This document shows positions 9,609 through 20,727 of a stretch of DNA of 57,215 nt, in pieces. Positions within the stretch are counted from its first letter, which is position 1; every line of letters begins with the position of its first letter. Below the pieces are notes generated by a model, which ran no database searches, was not told where the DNA came from, and saw only the letters and a program-made list of their open reading frames with translations. A program made the position numbers and the translations under genes. Source of the DNA: Lachnospiraceae bacterium (lineage in GTDB: Bacteria > Bacillota > Clostridia > Lachnospirales > Lachnospiraceae); assembly GCA_030526195.1 (NCBI GenBank), contig JAUNDG010000016.1, positions 1 to 57,215 on the forward strand. Direction: 5' to 3'.

Positions 9609-10361
9609 TTATAAGAGTGTCAGGATCTCAGGTTCGCCGTCTGTGATGACAATAGTGTTTTCGTAATGAGCTGACAGGGAACCGTCAGCTGTTTTCACTG
9701 TCCATTCATCATCCATCCATTCGACTTCCCATGTGCCTGCGTTGATCATCGGCTCAACAGCCAATGTCATGCCGGCCACAAGGATCGGACCACGGCGTCT
9801 CTGACGGAAGTTCGGTACCTGGGGATCTTCATGCAGGTGTGTGCCGATCCCGTGCCCAACCAGATCTGTCACAACACCATACCCAAAGCTTTCGGCATAA
9901 TCACCGATGGCTGCGGAGATCTCATGGAGATGACGGTGAGCTTTCGCAAACTTGATACCTTCAAAGAAGCTCTGCTCAGTGACTTCCATCAGCTTCTGAG
10001 CTTCTGCTGATACTTTACCCACAGGCCAGGTACGGGCTGCATCGGAATGATAGCCCTTCCAGATGAGACCGGCATCCAGGGAAACAATATCCCCTTCCTG
10101 CAGGATACGATGCTTATTGGGGATGCCGTGAACAACCTCGTCATTCACGGACACGCAGATCGAAGCCGGATAACCATTATAATGAAGGAAATTCGGAATA
10201 CCGCCTTTGTCGCGGATCAGTTTTTCCCCGTAACGGTCAATATCCTTGGTCGAAATACCCGGTTTAATGTAGTCTCTCAGTGCATCGTGCACTTCAGCCA
10301 GGAGACGACCTGACTGTCTCATCAGGTCAATCTCCCGCTGTGTTTTGATCGTAATAGCCAT
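9609..10361 (-). CDS. map: methionine aminopeptidase, type I
   Basis: 250 residues. The enzyme removes the initiator methionine from nascent proteins using a dinuclear metal centre. The metal ligands of the pita-bread fold are visible: [22 protein letters not shown] (two Asp), [13 protein letters not shown] (His) and the two Glu in VEPMIN and YENTIV. There is no N-terminal extension, so this is type Ia. It lies between adk and infA. Confidence 0.96.
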   Translation of the reverse strand: MAITIKTQREIDLMRQSGRLLAEVHDALRDYIKPGISTKDIDRYGEKLIRDKGGIPNFLHYNGYPASICVSVNDEVVHGIPNKHRILQEGDIVSLDAGLIWKGYHSDAARTWPVGKVSAEAQKLMEVTEQSFFEGIKFAKAHRHLHEISAAIGDYAESFGYGVVTDLVGHGIGTHLHEDPQVPNFRQRRRGPILVAGMTLAVEPMINAGTWEVEWMDDEWTVKTADGSLSAHYENTIVITDGEPEILTLL

Positions 10362-10367
10362 ATGTTA

Positions 10368-11009
10368 TTACCCCAGAAGGCTCTTAATACCTTCGAAAAC
10401 AGCGTCCATAGACTGTGTGCCGTCGACGGTTTTCAGAATACCGGCTTTTTCATAGTACTCGATCAGGGGCTGTGTCTGTTCATGATAAACGGAAAGACGA
10501 GTCTGTACAGTTTCCGGTTTGTCATCATCTCTTAAGATGAGCTCGGAACCACATGTGTTGCAGATACCTTCCACAGCCGGTTTGTTATAAACCACGTGAT
10601 AGGTGGCACCACATTTGACACAGGCACGGCGACCGCCCATACGGTTGACAATGTTTTCATCCGGCACATCCACGTTAACAGCGGCATCCATCTTCAGGTT
10701 CATACCTGACAGAGCTGCATCCAGAGCTTCCGCCTGGGGAATAGTTCTCGGGAAACCATCAAGGATAAACCCTTCTTTACAGTCTTCCTGAGCGATGCGA
10801 TCAGCCACCAGATCACAAACCAGTTCGTCCGGAACCAGCTTACCCTGATCCATGTAGCTCTTAGCTTTCTTACCAAGTTCAGTACCGCCCTTGATATTAG
10901 CTCTGAAAATGTCACCTGTAGAAATGTGCGGAATCTTATATGCCTCAGCGAGTCTGGCTGCCTGTGTGCCTTTGCCGGCACCGGGAGCACCTAACATGAT
11001 CAGTCTCAT
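10368..11009 (-). CDS. adk: adenylate kinase
   Basis: 213 residues; interconverts ATP plus AMP and two ADP. The P-loop GAPGAGKGT is at 7-15, the AMP-binding region has STGDIFRANI, and the LID carries four cysteines (about 130, 133, 150 and 153) in CVKCG...CNTCG. This is the zinc-stabilised LID of Gram-positive enzymes. It follows secY, with map 6 bp downstream. Confidence 0.97.
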   Translation of the reverse strand: MRLIMLGAPGAGKGTQAARLAEAYKIPHISTGDIFRANIKGGTELGKKAKSYMDQGKLVPDELVCDLVADRIAQEDCKEGFILDGFPRTIPQAEALDAALSGMNLKMDAAVNVDVPDENIVNRMGGRRACVKCGATYHVVYNKPAVEGICNTCGSELILRDDDKPETVQTRLSVYHEQTQPLIEYYEKAGILKTVDGTQSMDAVFEGIKSLLG

Positions 11010-11072
11010 ACGTTCTCCTTTCAGAACACACGGATAGGGACTGCCCGATTACCGAGTAGTCCCTTCCGATGA

Positions 11073-12389
11073 TTAATCGTTTAAAAAGCCTTTGTAATTC
11101 CGAACGACCATCATAGATTCGGTCTGGTTCACAGCATCCATAATAACGGATACGATGATGATCAGTGATGTGCCACCAAATGAGATACTGGCACCGAACA
11201 CACCGTTGAAGAACAGCGGAATGATCGCCACAATTGTCAGACCACAGGCCCCGATGAAAATAATATACTTCAGGACTCTGTTCAGATAATCGGAAGTCGG
11301 TTTACCCGGTCTCATACCCGGGATAAGGCCACCCTGCTTCTTCAGGTTATCGGCAATTTCAAGCGGATTGAAAGTGATCGATGTATAGAAGTAGGCGAAG
11401 AAGATCACCAACAGGATGTAAATGATAAGACCGATGTTATAGATCGGTCTGGCGAAGTTGAACCAGTTGTTCTGGCTCAGGATACCCAGAATCGTTGCCC
11501 ATACGCCCTCAGTATTTGTCTTACCGGCAAATGCTGCGATAATGCCCGGGAAGGACATCAGTGATGAAGCAAAGATAACAGGGATAACACCGCCTGTATT
11601 GACCTTCAGCGGAATGTGGGTGGAATTGCCACCATACATTCTGCGTCCGACCATTTTCTTTGAATACTGAACCGGAATATTGCGGACAGCTTCATTTAAC
11701 AGGATTACCAGTACAACCATCAGGACGATGATTGCTGCAATAATCACACCGGCTAACACGCCGCGAGCAAGTGTCTTCGTGCTGATGAACTGCTCATAAA
11801 GGCTTGTCAGGTTTGCCGGAAGTCTTGAGATGATGTTGATCAGAAGGACCATAGAGATACCGTTGCCGATACCATTTTCGGTCATCTGTTCACCGATCCA
11901 CATCAGGAATGCGGAACCGGCTGTCAGACAGGCTACGATCACAACACCCTTGACAAAGTTCAGGTCCGGGATAAGACCCTGTCTGCCAAAGCCAATTGTC
12001 ATAGCGATTGACTCGAACAGAGAAAGACCGACTGTCAGATAACGGGTGATGGCCACGATCTTTTTACGACCGTCTTCACCATCTCTGTGCATTTCCTCCA
12101 GAGCCGGAATGGCAATGGTAAGGAGCTGCATAATAATGGAGCTTGTGATATACGGCGTGATGGACAGAGCGAGAATTGAGAAGCTTTCAAATGAACCGCC
12201 GGTGAAGGCGTCAAAGAAGCTGAATGCATCGCTTGTCTGAGCCGCAAACCATTCCGAGAATACCGAGCTGTCAACGCCCGGTACCGGAATCTGGGATCCT
12301 ATACGGATTACCACCAGGCACAGGAGCACAAAAAGCATCCTGTGTCTGATATCTTTAACCCGAAATGCATCCGCAATTGATTTGAACAT
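11073..12389 (-). CDS. secY: protein translocase subunit SecY
   Basis: 438 residues with ten predicted membrane helices, forming the SecYEG channel used with SecA (37.5 kb). Family segments include ALSITPYITSSIIMQLLTIAIP and NPLEIADNLKKQGGLIPGMRPG. The start codon overlaps the rplO stop by one base (TAATG), implying translational coupling. Confidence 0.97.
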   Translation of the reverse strand: MFKSIADAFRVKDIRHRMLFVLLCLVVIRIGSQIPVPGVDSSVFSEWFAAQTSDAFSFFDAFTGGSFESFSILALSITPYITSSIIMQLLTIAIPALEEMHRDGEDGRKKIVAITRYLTVGLSLFESIAMTIGFGRQGLIPDLNFVKGVVIVACLTAGSAFLMWIGEQMTENGIGNGISMVLLINIISRLPANLTSLYEQFISTKTLARGVLAGVIIAAIIVLMVVLVILLNEAVRNIPVQYSKKMVGRRMYGGNSTHIPLKVNTGGVIPVIFASSLMSFPGIIAAFAGKTNTEGVWATILGILSQNNWFNFARPIYNIGLIIYILLVIFFAYFYTSITFNPLEIADNLKKQGGLIPGMRPGKPTSDYLNRVLKYIIFIGACGLTIVAIIPLFFNGVFGASISFGGTSLIIIVSVIMDAVNQTESMMVVRNYKGFLND

Positions 12390-12832
12390 TAGATTACCTC
12401 TACTGTACCGCCAGCTGCTTCAATCTTTTCTTTAGCGGAAGCACTGACTGCGTTGACTTTAACTGTCAGTTTCTTTGTCAGCTCGCCATTGCCCAGGATC
12501 TTAACGCCATCCTGAACTTTGGAAATGGCACCGCTTGAAAGAAGTGCTGCAATGTCAACAACAGCACCATCTTCGAAACGATTCAGGACATCAACATTGA
12601 TAGCTGTGATAGCTTTGCTGTTGCGATCCTTGAAGCCACGCTTCGGCAGACGTCTGTAAAGAGGCATCTGACCACCTTCGAAGCCGATTCTCGGAGCACC
12701 GCCTGAACGGGCTTTCTGGCCCTTGTGGCCCTTGCCGGCTGTCTTGCCGTTACCGGAAGATTCGCCGCGGCCGCGACGGAAATCATCTCTTTTTCTTGCA
12801 CCCGGCATCGGTGATAAATTTGATAAATCCAT
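12389..12832 (-). CDS. rplO: 50S ribosomal protein L15
   Basis: 147 residues from the ATG at 12832, which has GGAGG at better distance than the ATG two codons upstream (12838). Gly/Lys-rich N-terminal part ([20 protein letters not shown]) and [21 protein letters not shown] are typical. L15 is a late-assembling 23S rRNA binder. Confidence 0.96.
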   Translation of the reverse strand: MDLSNLSPMPGARKRDDFRRGRGESSGNGKTAGKGHKGQKARSGGAPRIGFEGGQMPLYRRLPKRGFKDRNSKAITAINVDVLNRFEDGAVVDIAALLSSGAISKVQDGVKILGNGELTKKLTVKVNAVSASAKEKIEAAGGTVEVI

Positions 12833-12847
12833 TGTCATCCCTCCTGT

Positions 12848-13030
12848 TTAGGCTTCTTCAACCTTGACCAGATGGCAGATCTGCTGAATCTGACCACGTG
12901 TAGCTGCATTATCCGGAAGAACAACTGAGGAATTCAGTTTCTTAAAGCCCATAGCTTTGACAGTGGCTCTGTGCTTCGGGATAGCGCCGATCGGTGATTT
13001 TACCAGAGTGATTTTCAGTTTCTTTTCCAT
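12848..13030 (-). CDS. rpmD: 50S ribosomal protein L30
   Basis: 60 residues starting [17 protein letters not shown]. An ATG three codons upstream abuts AAGGAGG with no spacing, so the ATG at 13030 (9-nt spacing) is preferred. Family positions [19 protein letters not shown] are present. Located between rpsE and rplO as expected. Confidence 0.93.
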   Translation of the reverse strand: MEKKLKITLVKSPIGAIPKHRATVKAMGFKKLNSSVVLPDNAATRGQIQQICHLVKVEEA

Positions 13031-13044
13031 GTCCGACATCCTCC

Positions 13045-13569
13045 TTAGCCCATGATCTCTTCTACGGATTTACCGCGAAGACGAGCAACGTCTTCCGGAG
13101 TCTTAATAGCCTTAAGACCTTCAAGCGTAGCGAAAACAACGTTCTGCTTGTTGTTGGATCCGAGAGATTTTGTACGGATATTTCTGATGCCGGCAAGTTC
13201 GATGACTGCACGAGCCGGGCCGCCGGCGATAACACCGGTACCTTCCGGAGCTCTCTTCAGCAGAACCTGAGCACCGCCGAATTTACCATGGTTGTCATGA
13301 GTGATGCTGCCGAAGTCTGTTCTGGCCACGCTGACCATGTTCTTCTTGGCATCTTCACGGCCCTTGCGGATGGCATCCGGAATTTCCATTGCCTTGCCTA
13401 AACCGGCACCGACATGACCATTCTTGTCACCAACAACGACAAGTGCTGTAAAACGCATGTTCTTACCGCCCTTAACGACCTTGGTAACACGCTTGATGGT
13501 TACGACACGATCTTCAAATCCGTCGTCTCTATCATTATCTCTTCTCTTTGAATTAGAATCAGGTCTCAT
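13045..13569 (-). CDS. rpsE: 30S ribosomal protein S5
   Basis: 174 residues. The double-stranded-RNA-binding-like N-terminal domain ([20 protein letters not shown]) is followed by the C-terminal S5 domain ([19 protein letters not shown]). S5 contributes to decoding accuracy and helicase activity at the mRNA entry. The N-terminus has a short charged extension. Confidence 0.97.
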   Translation of the reverse strand: MRPDSNSKRRDNDRDDGFEDRVVTIKRVTKVVKGGKNMRFTALVVVGDKNGHVGAGLGKAMEIPDAIRKGREDAKKNMVSVARTDFGSITHDNHGKFGGAQVLLKRAPEGTGVIAGGPARAVIELAGIRNIRTKSLGSNNKQNVVFATLEGLKAIKTPEDVARLRGKSVEEIMG

Positions 13570-13589
13570 TAGTGTATCTTCTCCTTCCG

Positions 13590-13958
13590 TTAGAATGTAA
13601 GGCCGGCTTCACGCGCGGCTTCTGCCAGTGCTTTCACCTTACCCTGATAAATGAAGCCGCCGCGGTCGAAGACCACTTCAGTGATTCCCTGATCAACGGC
13701 TTTCTTACCGATCACAGAACCAAGCTTAGAGGCAGCTTCAACTGTGTCAGTGTATGCAAGGCCGTCTTTAACATCTGCCTGGAGAGTTGATGCTGAGACC
13801 AGTGTCACACCCTTAGTGTCGTCAACAATCTGGGCATACATATGCTTGTTGCTGCGGAAAACGCAAAGTCTCGGTCTTTCGGCTGTGCCTGAAAGATGAC
13901 CGCGAAGTCTGTAGTGCTTTTTCGCACGAACAGCAGATCTGGATACTTTATTAATCAT
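13590..13958 (-). CDS. rplR: 50S ribosomal protein L18
   Basis: 122 residues; binds 5S rRNA with L5. The pattern [20 protein letters not shown] and [20 protein letters not shown] is diagnostic. Confidence 0.97.
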   Translation of the reverse strand: MINKVSRSAVRAKKHYRLRGHLSGTAERPRLCVFRSNKHMYAQIVDDTKGVTLVSASTLQADVKDGLAYTDTVEAASKLGSVIGKKAVDQGITEVVFDRGGFIYQGKVKALAEAAREAGLTF

Positions 13959-13977
13959 CGTCTACACTCTCCTTTCT

Positions 13978-14517
13978 TTACTTTTTACCAGTCTTACCGA
14001 CTTTACGGCGAATAACCTCGTCGGAATACTTAATACCTTTGCCCTTATACGGCTCCGGAGCTCTCTTGATTCTGATATTGGCAGCGTACTGACCAACAAC
14101 TTCCTTGCTGATACCCTTGATGATGATCTTGTTGCCATCGACAACAGATTCAACACCTTCCGGATCTTCCATCTCAATCGGATGGCTGTAGCCAAGGTTC
14201 AGGACAAGCTTCTTGCCCTGCTTGTTAGCTTTGTAACCAACACCGTTGATTTCAAGAGTCTTTTCATAACCAGCGCTGACACCGATCACCATGTTGTTGA
14301 TCAGAGTTCTTGTCAGGCCGTGAAGAGATTTGTTTCTCTTCAGATCGTTCGGTCTGCTGACTGTCAGCACATTGTCCTGAATTTCGATAGTCATTTCTGA
14401 AGCAAGCTGTCTTGTAAGCTCGCCCTTCGGTCCCTTAACGGTGACCACATTGCCTTCTGCCACATTCACGGTCACACCGGCCGGGATTGTGATCGGGGCT
14501 CTGCCGATTCTTGACAT
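13978..14517 (-). CDS. rplF: 50S ribosomal protein L6
   Basis: 179 residues starting [15 protein letters not shown] at 14517, where GGAGG lies 7 nt upstream. The frame is open 29 codons further upstream but that extension has no ribosome site and no family match. The two L6 repeats are complete, with the C-terminal [19 protein letters not shown] near the sarcin-ricin loop. Confidence 0.96.
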   Translation of the reverse strand: MSRIGRAPITIPAGVTVNVAEGNVVTVKGPKGELTRQLASEMTIEIQDNVLTVSRPNDLKRNKSLHGLTRTLINNMVIGVSAGYEKTLEINGVGYKANKQGKKLVLNLGYSHPIEMEDPEGVESVVDGNKIIIKGISKEVVGQYAANIRIKRAPEPYKGKGIKYSDEVIRRKVGKTGKK

Positions 14518-14628
14518 AATAGTCCTCCACTTAGATTTTCGGAAGAAGTGCTCTTCTTCTGTTTTCAGTTGATAAATCCGGGAAACTGCCGCAGCAGTTT
14601 CCAACGGACAAAAAGTGACTGATGTTGA

Positions 14629-15033
14629 TTACCAGACGAATGCCAGAACTTCGCCGCCGACGTTCTGCTTTCTGGCTTCTTTGTCAGTGATAACACCCTT
14701 GTTTGTAGACAGGATGGCGATACCCAGACCGCCAAGTACTCTCGGCAGGTTTTCTGTATCAGCGTAGACACGCAGACCGGGTTTGGAGATTCTCTTCAGA
14801 CCTGTGATAACACGTGTAGCCTTACCATCTGTATACTTCAGGGAAATACGGATTGTCTTGAAAGAACCGTTATCGACCAGGTCATACTTTTCGATATAAC
14901 CTTCATCGACAAGGATATCAGCGATAGCCAGTTTCATCTTTGATGCCGGAACATCAACAGTGTCATGCTTGGCAGTATTCGCATTACGGATTCTTGTAAG
15001 CATATCTGCAATCGGATCGTTTGTCGTTGTCAT
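14629..15033 (-). CDS. rpsH: 30S ribosomal protein S8
   Basis: 134 residues; central-domain 16S rRNA binder. Begins [19 protein letters not shown] and ends [22 protein letters not shown], both typical. A gap of 110 bp separates it from the rplF start. Confidence 0.97.
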   Translation of the reverse strand: MTTTNDPIADMLTRIRNANTAKHDTVDVPASKMKLAIADILVDEGYIEKYDLVDNGSFKTIRISLKYTDGKATRVITGLKRISKPGLRVYADTENLPRVLGGLGIAILSTNKGVITDKEARKQNVGGEVLAFVW

Positions 15034-15061
15034 TATCGTGACACTCCTTTCTTCGAATTCT

Positions 15062-15247
15062 TTACCAGGATGCCTTCTTCACACCCGGAATCTGACCCTT
15101 ATAGGCCAGCTCGCGGAAACAGATACGGCAAATTCCGTACTTTTTCAGATATGCATGCGGACGGCCGCAGATCATGCAGCGTGTATATTCTCTTGTAGAG
15201 AACTTAGCTTTGCGCTGCTGTTTGATTTTCATGGATGTTTTAGCCAT
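15062..15247 (-). CDS. rpsN: 30S ribosomal protein S14, zinc type
   Basis: 61 residues with four cysteines C24xxC27 and C40xxC43 forming the zinc ribbon of the short S14 type (RpsN1/type Z). Located between rplE and rpsH. Confidence 0.96.
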   Translation of the reverse strand: MAKTSMKIKQQRKAKFSTREYTRCMICGRPHAYLKKYGICRICFRELAYKGQIPGVKKASW

Positions 15248-15261
15248 TTTCTATTCTCCTC

Positions 15262-15804
15262 TTATTTTGCAAACGGCATATTGAACAGCTTCAGAAGTTC
15301 ATAGGCTTCTTCGTCAGTCTTTGCAGTTGTAACAAAGACGATATCCATACCGCGGACCTTATCGATCTTATCATATTCGATTTCCGGGAAGATAAGCTGT
15401 TCTTTGATACCCAGAGAATAGTTACCGCGGCCGTCGAAACCGTTGGCTTTAACGCCACGGAAGTCACGTACACGCGGAAGAGCCAGGTTGATCAGTCTGT
15501 CAGCGAATTCATACATCTTGTCGCCACGCAGAGTAACCTTGCAGCCGATCGGCATACCTTCACGAAGTTTGAAGTTAGCGATAGACTTCTTAGCCTTTGT
15601 GATAACGGCCTTCTGGCCTGTGATAGTTTCCATATCAGCGACAGCTGAATCAAGAAGCTTGGCATTTTCTTTAGCTTCGCCTACGCCCATGTTAACGACG
15701 ATCTTGACGAGCTTCGGCACTTCCATCGGATTCTTGTAACCAAACTTTTTGTTCAGTGCATCGACAATCTGGCTGTCGTACATTTCTTTAAGTCTGCTGC
15801 TCAC
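15262..15804 (-). CDS. rplE: 50S ribosomal protein L5
   Basis: 180 residues, starting with GTG at 15804, which is preceded by AAAGGAGG at 8-nt spacing. A TTG at 15823-15825 overlaps the rplX stop but would put this ribosome site inside the gene, so it is not preferred. L5 binds 5S rRNA and touches the P-site tRNA. Segments [14 protein letters not shown] and [20 protein letters not shown] are diagnostic. Confidence 0.95.
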   Translation of the reverse strand: MSSRLKEMYDSQIVDALNKKFGYKNPMEVPKLVKIVVNMGVGEAKENAKLLDSAVADMETITGQKAVITKAKKSIANFKLREGMPIGCKVTLRGDKMYEFADRLINLALPRVRDFRGVKANGFDGRGNYSLGIKEQLIFPEIEYDKIDKVRGMDIVFVTTAKTDEEAYELLKLFNMPFAK

Positions 15805-15821
15805 TTGAAATGCCTCCTTTC

Positions 15822-16133
15822 TCAATCAATTTTTTCGCCTGTAGCTTTGGCGAAACGAACTTTTTTGTCATCTTCGAAACGGAAACCGACCTTAGTCACT
15901 TTGCCGTTATGAAGAAGTGCAACGTTGGAGATGCTTAAGGGAGCTTCCTTGTTGACAATGCCACCCTGCTGATTAGCCATGCTCGGTTTCTGGTGCTTGG
16001 TGATCATGTTGACACCTTCAACCAGGACCTTGCCTTCTTTGGCATTGACAGCCAGGACCTTGCCTTCTCTGTCTTTATCTTTGCCGGCAATAACGCGAAC
16101 GGTATCACCTACTTTAATCTTTAATGATGCCAT
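15822..16133 (-). CDS. rplX: 50S ribosomal protein L24
   Basis: 103 residues with an N-terminal KOW motif ([20 protein letters not shown]). L24 is an early assembly initiator of the 50S subunit near the tunnel exit. Confidence 0.97.
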   Translation of the reverse strand: MASLKIKVGDTVRVIAGKDKDREGKVLAVNAKEGKVLVEGVNMITKHQKPSMANQQGGIVNKEAPLSISNVALLHNGKVTKVGFRFEDDKKVRFAKATGEKID

Positions 16134-16147
16134 GTTATGACTTCCTC

Positions 16148-16516
16148 CTATAATGTCTCCGGAGCGAGTGAGACGATCTTCATGAACTGCTTTTCACGAA
16201 GCTCTCTGGCGACCGGTCCAAAAATACGGGTTCCCTTCGGTGTATTATCGTCTTTGATGATAACGGCCGCATTTTCGTCAAACTTGATATAGGAGCCGTC
16301 TTTACGACGAGCACCCTGAACGGTACGAACGACAACAGCCTTGACGACATCGCCCTTCTTGACCATACCGCCCGGTGTGGCATCTTTAACGGTTGCGACG
16401 ATCGTATCGCCGATGTGGGCGTAACGTCTCTTGGAGCCACCCATAACACGGATGCAGAGGATTTCCTTTGCGCCTGTGTTGTCGGCGACTTTAAGTCTGC
16501 TTTCCTGCTGAATCAT
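16148..16516 (-). CDS. rplN: 50S ribosomal protein L14
   Basis: 122 residues, the exact family length. Begins [20 protein letters not shown] and contains the signature [15 protein letters not shown]14 forms intersubunit bridge B8. Confidence 0.98.
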   Translation of the reverse strand: MIQQESRLKVADNTGAKEILCIRVMGGSKRRYAHIGDTIVATVKDATPGGMVKKGDVVKAVVVRTVQGARRKDGSYIKFDENAAVIIKDDNTPKGTRIFGPVARELREKQFMKIVSLAPETL

Positions 16517-16536
16517 GATGTGTCCTCCCTGTTTCC

Positions 16537-16794
16537 TTACTTAGCCTTCTCAATGATAGAAACAAGTCTCCAGCGCTTATCTTTAGACAGCGGTCTGGTT
16601 TCCATAACCTTGACTGTGTCGCCGATACGGCACTCGTTGTTTTCATCATGTGCTTTCAGCTTATAGGTTTTCTTGACGATCTTTTTGTAAATCGGATGCT
16701 GTACATGGTCTTCAATCGCTACGACGATGGTCTTGTCCATCTTGTCGCTGACGACATGGCCGACACGTGTTTTCCGAAGATTTCTATCTGCCAT
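16537..16794 (-). CDS. rpsQ: 30S ribosomal protein S17
   Basis: 85-residue OB-fold protein. Segments [19 protein letters not shown] and [20 protein letters not shown] are typical. Confidence 0.97.
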   Translation of the reverse strand: MADRNLRKTRVGHVVSDKMDKTIVVAIEDHVQHPIYKKIVKKTYKLKAHDENNECRIGDTVKVMETRPLSKDKRWRLVSIIEKAK

Positions 16795-16797
16795 AGT

Positions 16798-16998
16798 TTA
16801 TGCCTCCTTCTCGACGATCACGGTCTGGATTCTGGCAATGTTACGACGAACGTCTTTGATACGTGCCGTATTATCCAGCTGGTTGGTCGCATTCTGGAAA
16901 CGCAGGTTGAAAAGTTCCTTCTTTGCGGAGACCAGCTCCTCGTTTAATTCAGAAACTGATTTGCCTCTCAGTTCTTTGATGTAATTATTACTGTTCAC
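16798..16998 (-). CDS. rpmC: 50S ribosomal protein L29
   Basis: 66 residues from the GTG at 16998, chosen because AAGGCGG lies at normal distance; another GTG at 17007 would add three residues. Helical hairpin pattern ELRGKSVSELNEELVSAKK and LRFQNATNQLDNT is typical of L29, a binding site for trigger factor at the tunnel exit. Confidence 0.93.
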   Translation of the reverse strand: MNSNNYIKELRGKSVSELNEELVSAKKELFNLRFQNATNQLDNTARIKDVRRNIARIQTVIVEKEA

Positions 16999-17015
16999 TC
17001 TTGTCACCGCCTTTA

Positions 17016-17483
17016 TTAGTCTTCTACAACTGCTGCGGATTTGCCGTTAAGACGGGCATCTACGATAGCGTCCAGCTGATCCTTTGTGTACATCTTGCAC
17101 TTGCAGGGAAGCTTGTGCATAGCAAGACGAAGAGCTTCCATAGCAGCTTCTTCCGGTACACCGGCGATCTCGAACAGAACGCGACCCGGTTTAACAACGG
17201 CTACCCAGAAATCAACGGAACCTTTACCGGAACCCATTCGCTTTTCAGCCGGCTGTGCTGTTACAGGCTTGTCCGGGAAAATGTCGATCCAAACCTTACC
17301 ACCACGGCGCAGGTAACGAGTCAGAGCGATACGGGCGGCTTCGATCTGATTAGATCTGATCCAGCACGGTTCAGTAGCAACAAGACCGAACTGACCATGA
17401 GCCAGACGGTTGCCTCTGTTGGCCTGACCTTTCATAGTACCGCGGAACTGTTTTCTGTGTTTTACTCTTTTCGGCATTAACAT
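17016..17483 (-). CDS. rplP: 50S ribosomal protein L16
   Basis: Begins [16 protein letters not shown]16 organises the A-site region of the 50S subunit. [20 protein letters not shown] and [19 protein letters not shown] match the family. 155 residues is about ten more than usual, through a short C-terminal extension ([11 protein letters not shown]). Confidence 0.96.
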   Translation of the reverse strand: MLMPKRVKHRKQFRGTMKGQANRGNRLAHGQFGLVATEPCWIRSNQIEAARIALTRYLRRGGKVWIDIFPDKPVTAQPAEKRMGSGKGSVDFWVAVVKPGRVLFEIAGVPEEAAMEALRLAMHKLPCKCKMYTKDQLDAIVDARLNGKSAAVVED

Positions 17484-17488
17484 AACGA

Positions 17489-18145
17489 TTATTCTCCTTC
17501 CTTACGGTTTTCTTTGGTCGGAAGAACCTCACCGTTGTAGATCCAGGCCTTAACACCAACTTTGCCATATGTTGTATCGGCTTCGGCGAAACCATAGTCG
17601 ATATCAGCACGCAGCATCTGAAGCGGAATTGTACCCTCGCTGTAAGATTCCTTACGAGCCATGTCAGCGCCACCCAGACGACCTGAGCAGGAAGTCTTGA
17701 TACCCTTTGCGCCGGCGCGCATTGTTCTCTGCATTGTGGACTTCATAGCACGACGGAAAGAGATACGGTTTTCAAGCTGGAGAGCGATGTTTTCAGCAAC
17801 GAGCTGAGCATCACGGTCCGGTCTCTTGATTTCTTTGATATCAACGATGAGCTTTCTGTTGACAAGCTTTGTCAGATCTTTCTTCAGCTCTTCGATGTCT
17901 TTGCCGCCCTTGCCGATAACAAGGCCCGGCTTGGCTGTCCAGATTGTGATCTTAACGCGATCAGAAGCTCTTTCAATCTCAATCTTGGAAACGCCTGTGC
18001 TGTACAGTCTCTTCTTCAGATATGTACGGATTTTATTATCTTCAACAAGGTATTCAGCAAAGTTCTTGTTCTCTGCATACCATTTGGAATCCCAGTCTTT
18101 GATAATACCGACACGCATGCCGTGCGGATTAACTTTCTGTCCCAT
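17489..18145 (-). CDS. rpsC: 30S ribosomal protein S3
   Basis: 218 residues. An N-terminal KH domain with [18 protein letters not shown] is followed by the S3 C-terminal domain ([19 protein letters not shown]). It lines the mRNA entry channel. 5 bp separate it from rplP. Confidence 0.97.
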   Translation of the reverse strand: MGQKVNPHGMRVGIIKDWDSKWYAENKNFAEYLVEDNKIRTYLKKRLYSTGVSKIEIERASDRVKITIWTAKPGLVIGKGGKDIEELKKDLTKLVNRKLIVDIKEIKRPDRDAQLVAENIALQLENRISFRRAMKSTMQRTMRAGAKGIKTSCSGRLGGADMARKESYSEGTIPLQMLRADIDYGFAEADTTYGKVGVKAWIYNGEVLPTKENRKEGE

Positions 18146-18156
18146 GTTACTCCTCC

Positions 18157-18546
18157 TTATTTCTCATCCAGCACGATGGTCAGGTGGCTTGTGCGCTTGA
18201 AGATGCGGTAAGCTCTGCCCTGTGCACGCGGCTGGATACGTTTCATAGTCGGTGCTTCTGAAGCATAGCATTCAGCGATGTACAGGTTAGCTCTGTTCAT
18301 GCCGTTGTTGTTTTCAGCATTTGCGATTGCTGATTCAAGCAGCTTCTTCAGAACGCGGGATGCGTATCTGGGATTGTATGTCAGGATACCGAGTGCTGTT
18401 GTTACATCTTTGCCGCGGATGGAATCCAGAACAAAGCAAGCTTTCTGTACCGGTACTCTGGCGTAGGAAAGTTTTGCATACGGTCTCATTTCCCGCTTGC
18501 TGTCATTTCTTTCCCGCTTAATTTGGGATCTATGTCCTTTAGCCAT
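18157..18546 (-). CDS. rplV: 50S ribosomal protein L22
   Basis: 129 residues. Its beta-hairpin ([20 protein letters not shown]) reaches the constriction of the peptide tunnel, where macrolide resistance changes arise. A basic 15-residue N-terminal lead ([15 protein letters not shown]) precedes the conserved domain. Confidence 0.96.
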   Translation of the reverse strand: MAKGHRSQIKRERNDSKREMRPYAKLSYARVPVQKACFVLDSIRGKDVTTALGILTYNPRYASRVLKKLLESAIANAENNNGMNRANLYIAECYASEAPTMKRIQPRAQGRAYRIFKRTSHLTIVLDEK

Positions 18547-18572
18547 AGTTTTTCTCCTTTCAACCTTTGCTC

Positions 18573-18854
18573 TTATCTGGCGGAACCTTTACCATCCTTA
18601 GCTACATGGCCGCGGTAGGTTCTGGTTGCGACGAATTCACCAAGTTTGTGACCAACCATGTCTTCTGTTACGTAGACCGGAACGTGTCTTCTGCCATCAT
18701 AGACTGCAAAGGTATGTCCCACGAAGCTCGGGAAAATTGTAGAGCGGCGAGACCAGGTCTTGATAACTGTCTTTTCGTCGTTCGCGTTCATTTCATTGAC
18801 TTTCTTAAGCAGATATTCGTCTGCGAACGGACCTTTTTTCAAAGAACGTGACAT
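18573..18854 (-). CDS. rpsS: 30S ribosomal protein S19
   Basis: 93 residues, opening [19 protein letters not shown], with [19 protein letters not shown]. Located in the head of the small subunit with S13. Confidence 0.97.
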   Translation of the reverse strand: MSRSLKKGPFADEYLLKKVNEMNANDEKTVIKTWSRRSTIFPSFVGHTFAVYDGRRHVPVYVTEDMVGHKLGEFVATRTYRGHVAKDGKGSAR

Positions 18855-18868
18855 TCTTTATCCTCCTC

Positions 18869-19720
18869 TTATCTCGAGCCGGCACCCTTGCCGTTTCTTC
18901 TTCTAACGATGTATTTATCGGACTGTTTCTTGTGAGCTCTGGTCTTGTAACCCATAGCCGGCTTGCCCCACGGAGTTGTCGGGCCTGAGCGGCCGATCGG
19001 AGCACGACCTTCACCACCACCATGCGGATGGTCGTTCGGGTTCATAACAGAACCGCGGACTGTCGGGCGGATACCCATATGTCTCTTACGACCGGCTTTA
19101 CCGATCTTGATCAGGTTGTGATCGCCATTGCCGACAACACCGATTGTGGCGCGGCATTCGATCGGAACCATTCTCATTTCGCCTGACGGCAGACGAAGTG
19201 TGGCATACTTGCCTTCCTTAGCCATCAGCTGAGCGCCGTTACCGGCAGCGCGGACCATCTGGCCGCCACGACCGACATGCATCTCAACGTTGTGTACCAT
19301 AGTACCAACCGGGATTCTGGAAAGCGGCAGGCAGTTACCTACTCTTACTTCAGCTTCCGGACCTTCGACCAGTGTAGCACCGACCTTCAGACCTTCCGGA
19401 GCCAGGATGTATGCTTTAACGCCGTTAGCGTAGTACAGCAGAGCGATGTTAGCGCTTCTGTTCGGATCGTATTCGATTGACTTGACTGTTGCCGGCACAC
19501 CATCGTTAGTGTTGCGCTTGAAGTCAATGATTCTGTAACGTCTCTTGTTGCCGCCGCCGCGATGACGAGTTGTGATCTTACCCTGATTATTACGGCCTGC
19601 GTTCTTTGCAAGATGTTCTGTCAGGCTTTTTTCCGGTGTCTTCTTTGTGATTTCTGAGAAATCAGAACCGGTCATGTTTCTGCGGGACGGGGTATACGGT
19701 TTGTATGTTTTAATACCCAT
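18869..19720 (-). CDS. rplB: 50S ribosomal protein L2
   Basis: 283 residues, slightly above the usual 275-277. L2 is needed for subunit association and peptidyl-transferase activity. The conserved region [18 protein letters not shown] contains the essential histidine near the peptidyl-transferase centre. A 60-bp gap separates it from rplW. Confidence 0.97.
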   Translation of the reverse strand: MGIKTYKPYTPSRRNMTGSDFSEITKKTPEKSLTEHLAKNAGRNNQGKITTRHRGGGNKRRYRIIDFKRNTNDGVPATVKSIEYDPNRSANIALLYYANGVKAYILAPEGLKVGATLVEGPEAEVRVGNCLPLSRIPVGTMVHNVEMHVGRGGQMVRAAGNGAQLMAKEGKYATLRLPSGEMRMVPIECRATIGVVGNGDHNLIKIGKAGRKRHMGIRPTVRGSVMNPNDHPHGGGEGRAPIGRSGPTTPWGKPAMGYKTRAHKKQSDKYIVRRRNGKGAGSR

Positions 19721-19780
19721 GATTATCTCCTTATCTTGATTTTTTTCTCACGCTGTTCTGCGTATAAACGGAAGTTCGGA

Positions 19781-20080
19781 TTAAAGACCGCTGAAGATCT
19801 CGATATCCTTGCTTTCCTCTGTCAGAGTGACAACAGCTTTCTTTCTGTCAGCTGTGTAGCCCTGAGCACGGCCGCGTCTTTTCAGCTTGCCCGGAACACT
19901 GATTGTGTTAACGCGGGAGACCTTTGTTCCTTCGAACATCTTTTCCACGGCTTCTTTGATCTGGGTCTTTGTTGCGTCCGGATGAACGTAGAATGTGTAC
20001 TTCTTATCAGCCATCACATTCATGCTCTTTTCGGTAACAACCGGTTTCAGAATAACGTCATAATATTTGATGTCTGCCAT
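19781..20080 (-). CDS. rplW: 50S ribosomal protein L23
   Basis: 99 residues; docking site for trigger factor and SRP at the tunnel exit. [19 protein letters not shown] and [18 protein letters not shown] are typical. The ATG shares one base with the rplD stop, implying translational coupling. Confidence 0.97.
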   Translation of the reverse strand: MADIKYYDVILKPVVTEKSMNVMADKKYTFYVHPDATKTQIKEAVEKMFEGTKVSRVNTISVPGKLKRRGRAQGYTADRKKAVVTLTEESKDIEIFSGL

Positions 20081-20700
20081 TATGCGTAAACCTCCTCGAT
20101 CGCCTTCACAGCATCCTCAGTGATGATCAGAGTCTGATATTTCAGGATGTCGTAAACATTCAGGTTGTTTGTCGGGATCATGTTGATGCCGGCAATGTTA
20201 CGGCCGGAAAGAACGACGTTTTCGTCACGGCCCTTTGTCACGACCAGAGCCTTTTCAACCTTCAGGTTGTCAAGAACCTTGACCATGTTCTTTGTCTTGA
20301 TGTTGTCGAAAGCAAGCTTGTCAAGAACGATCAGCTTGTTTTCCTGTACCTTAGATGTCAGAGCTGAGAACAGAGCGGCTCTCTTCTCTTTCATATTCAT
20401 CTTAAAGGAATAGTCACGCGGTACCGGAGCGAAGATCACGCCGCCGCCTTTCCACTGTGCAGCACGGATAGAGCCCTGTCTGGCATGGCCTGTACCCTTC
20501 TGTCTCCACGGCTTACGGCCACCGCCTCTTACTTCGTGACGAGTTTTTGCTTTCTGTGTCCCCTGACGCATATTGGCCAGATGCAGGACAACAGCCTGAT
20601 GTACTAAATGACTTTTAATGGGAGCGCCAAAAATAGCATCTGCCAGTTCGATCTTACCGACTTCCTGGCCTTCCATATTGAGAACAGATACTTCAGCCAT
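20080..20700 (-). CDS. rplD: 50S ribosomal protein L4
   Basis: 206 residues. The extended loop with [19 protein letters not shown] reaches the exit tunnel. L4 is the classical autogenous regulator of the S10 operon in gammaproteobacteria; whether it acts on the leader at 21.7-21.9 kb here is unknown. Confidence 0.97.
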   Translation of the reverse strand: MAEVSVLNMEGQEVGKIELADAIFGAPIKSHLVHQAVVLHLANMRQGTQKAKTRHEVRGGGRKPWRQKGTGHARQGSIRAAQWKGGGVIFAPVPRDYSFKMNMKEKRAALFSALTSKVQENKLIVLDKLAFDNIKTKNMVKVLDNLKVEKALVVTKGRDENVVLSGRNIAGINMIPTNNLNVYDILKYQTLIITEDAVKAIEEVYA

Positions 20701-20727
20701 CTGTTTTGTCCTCCTTTCGGGTTCTTA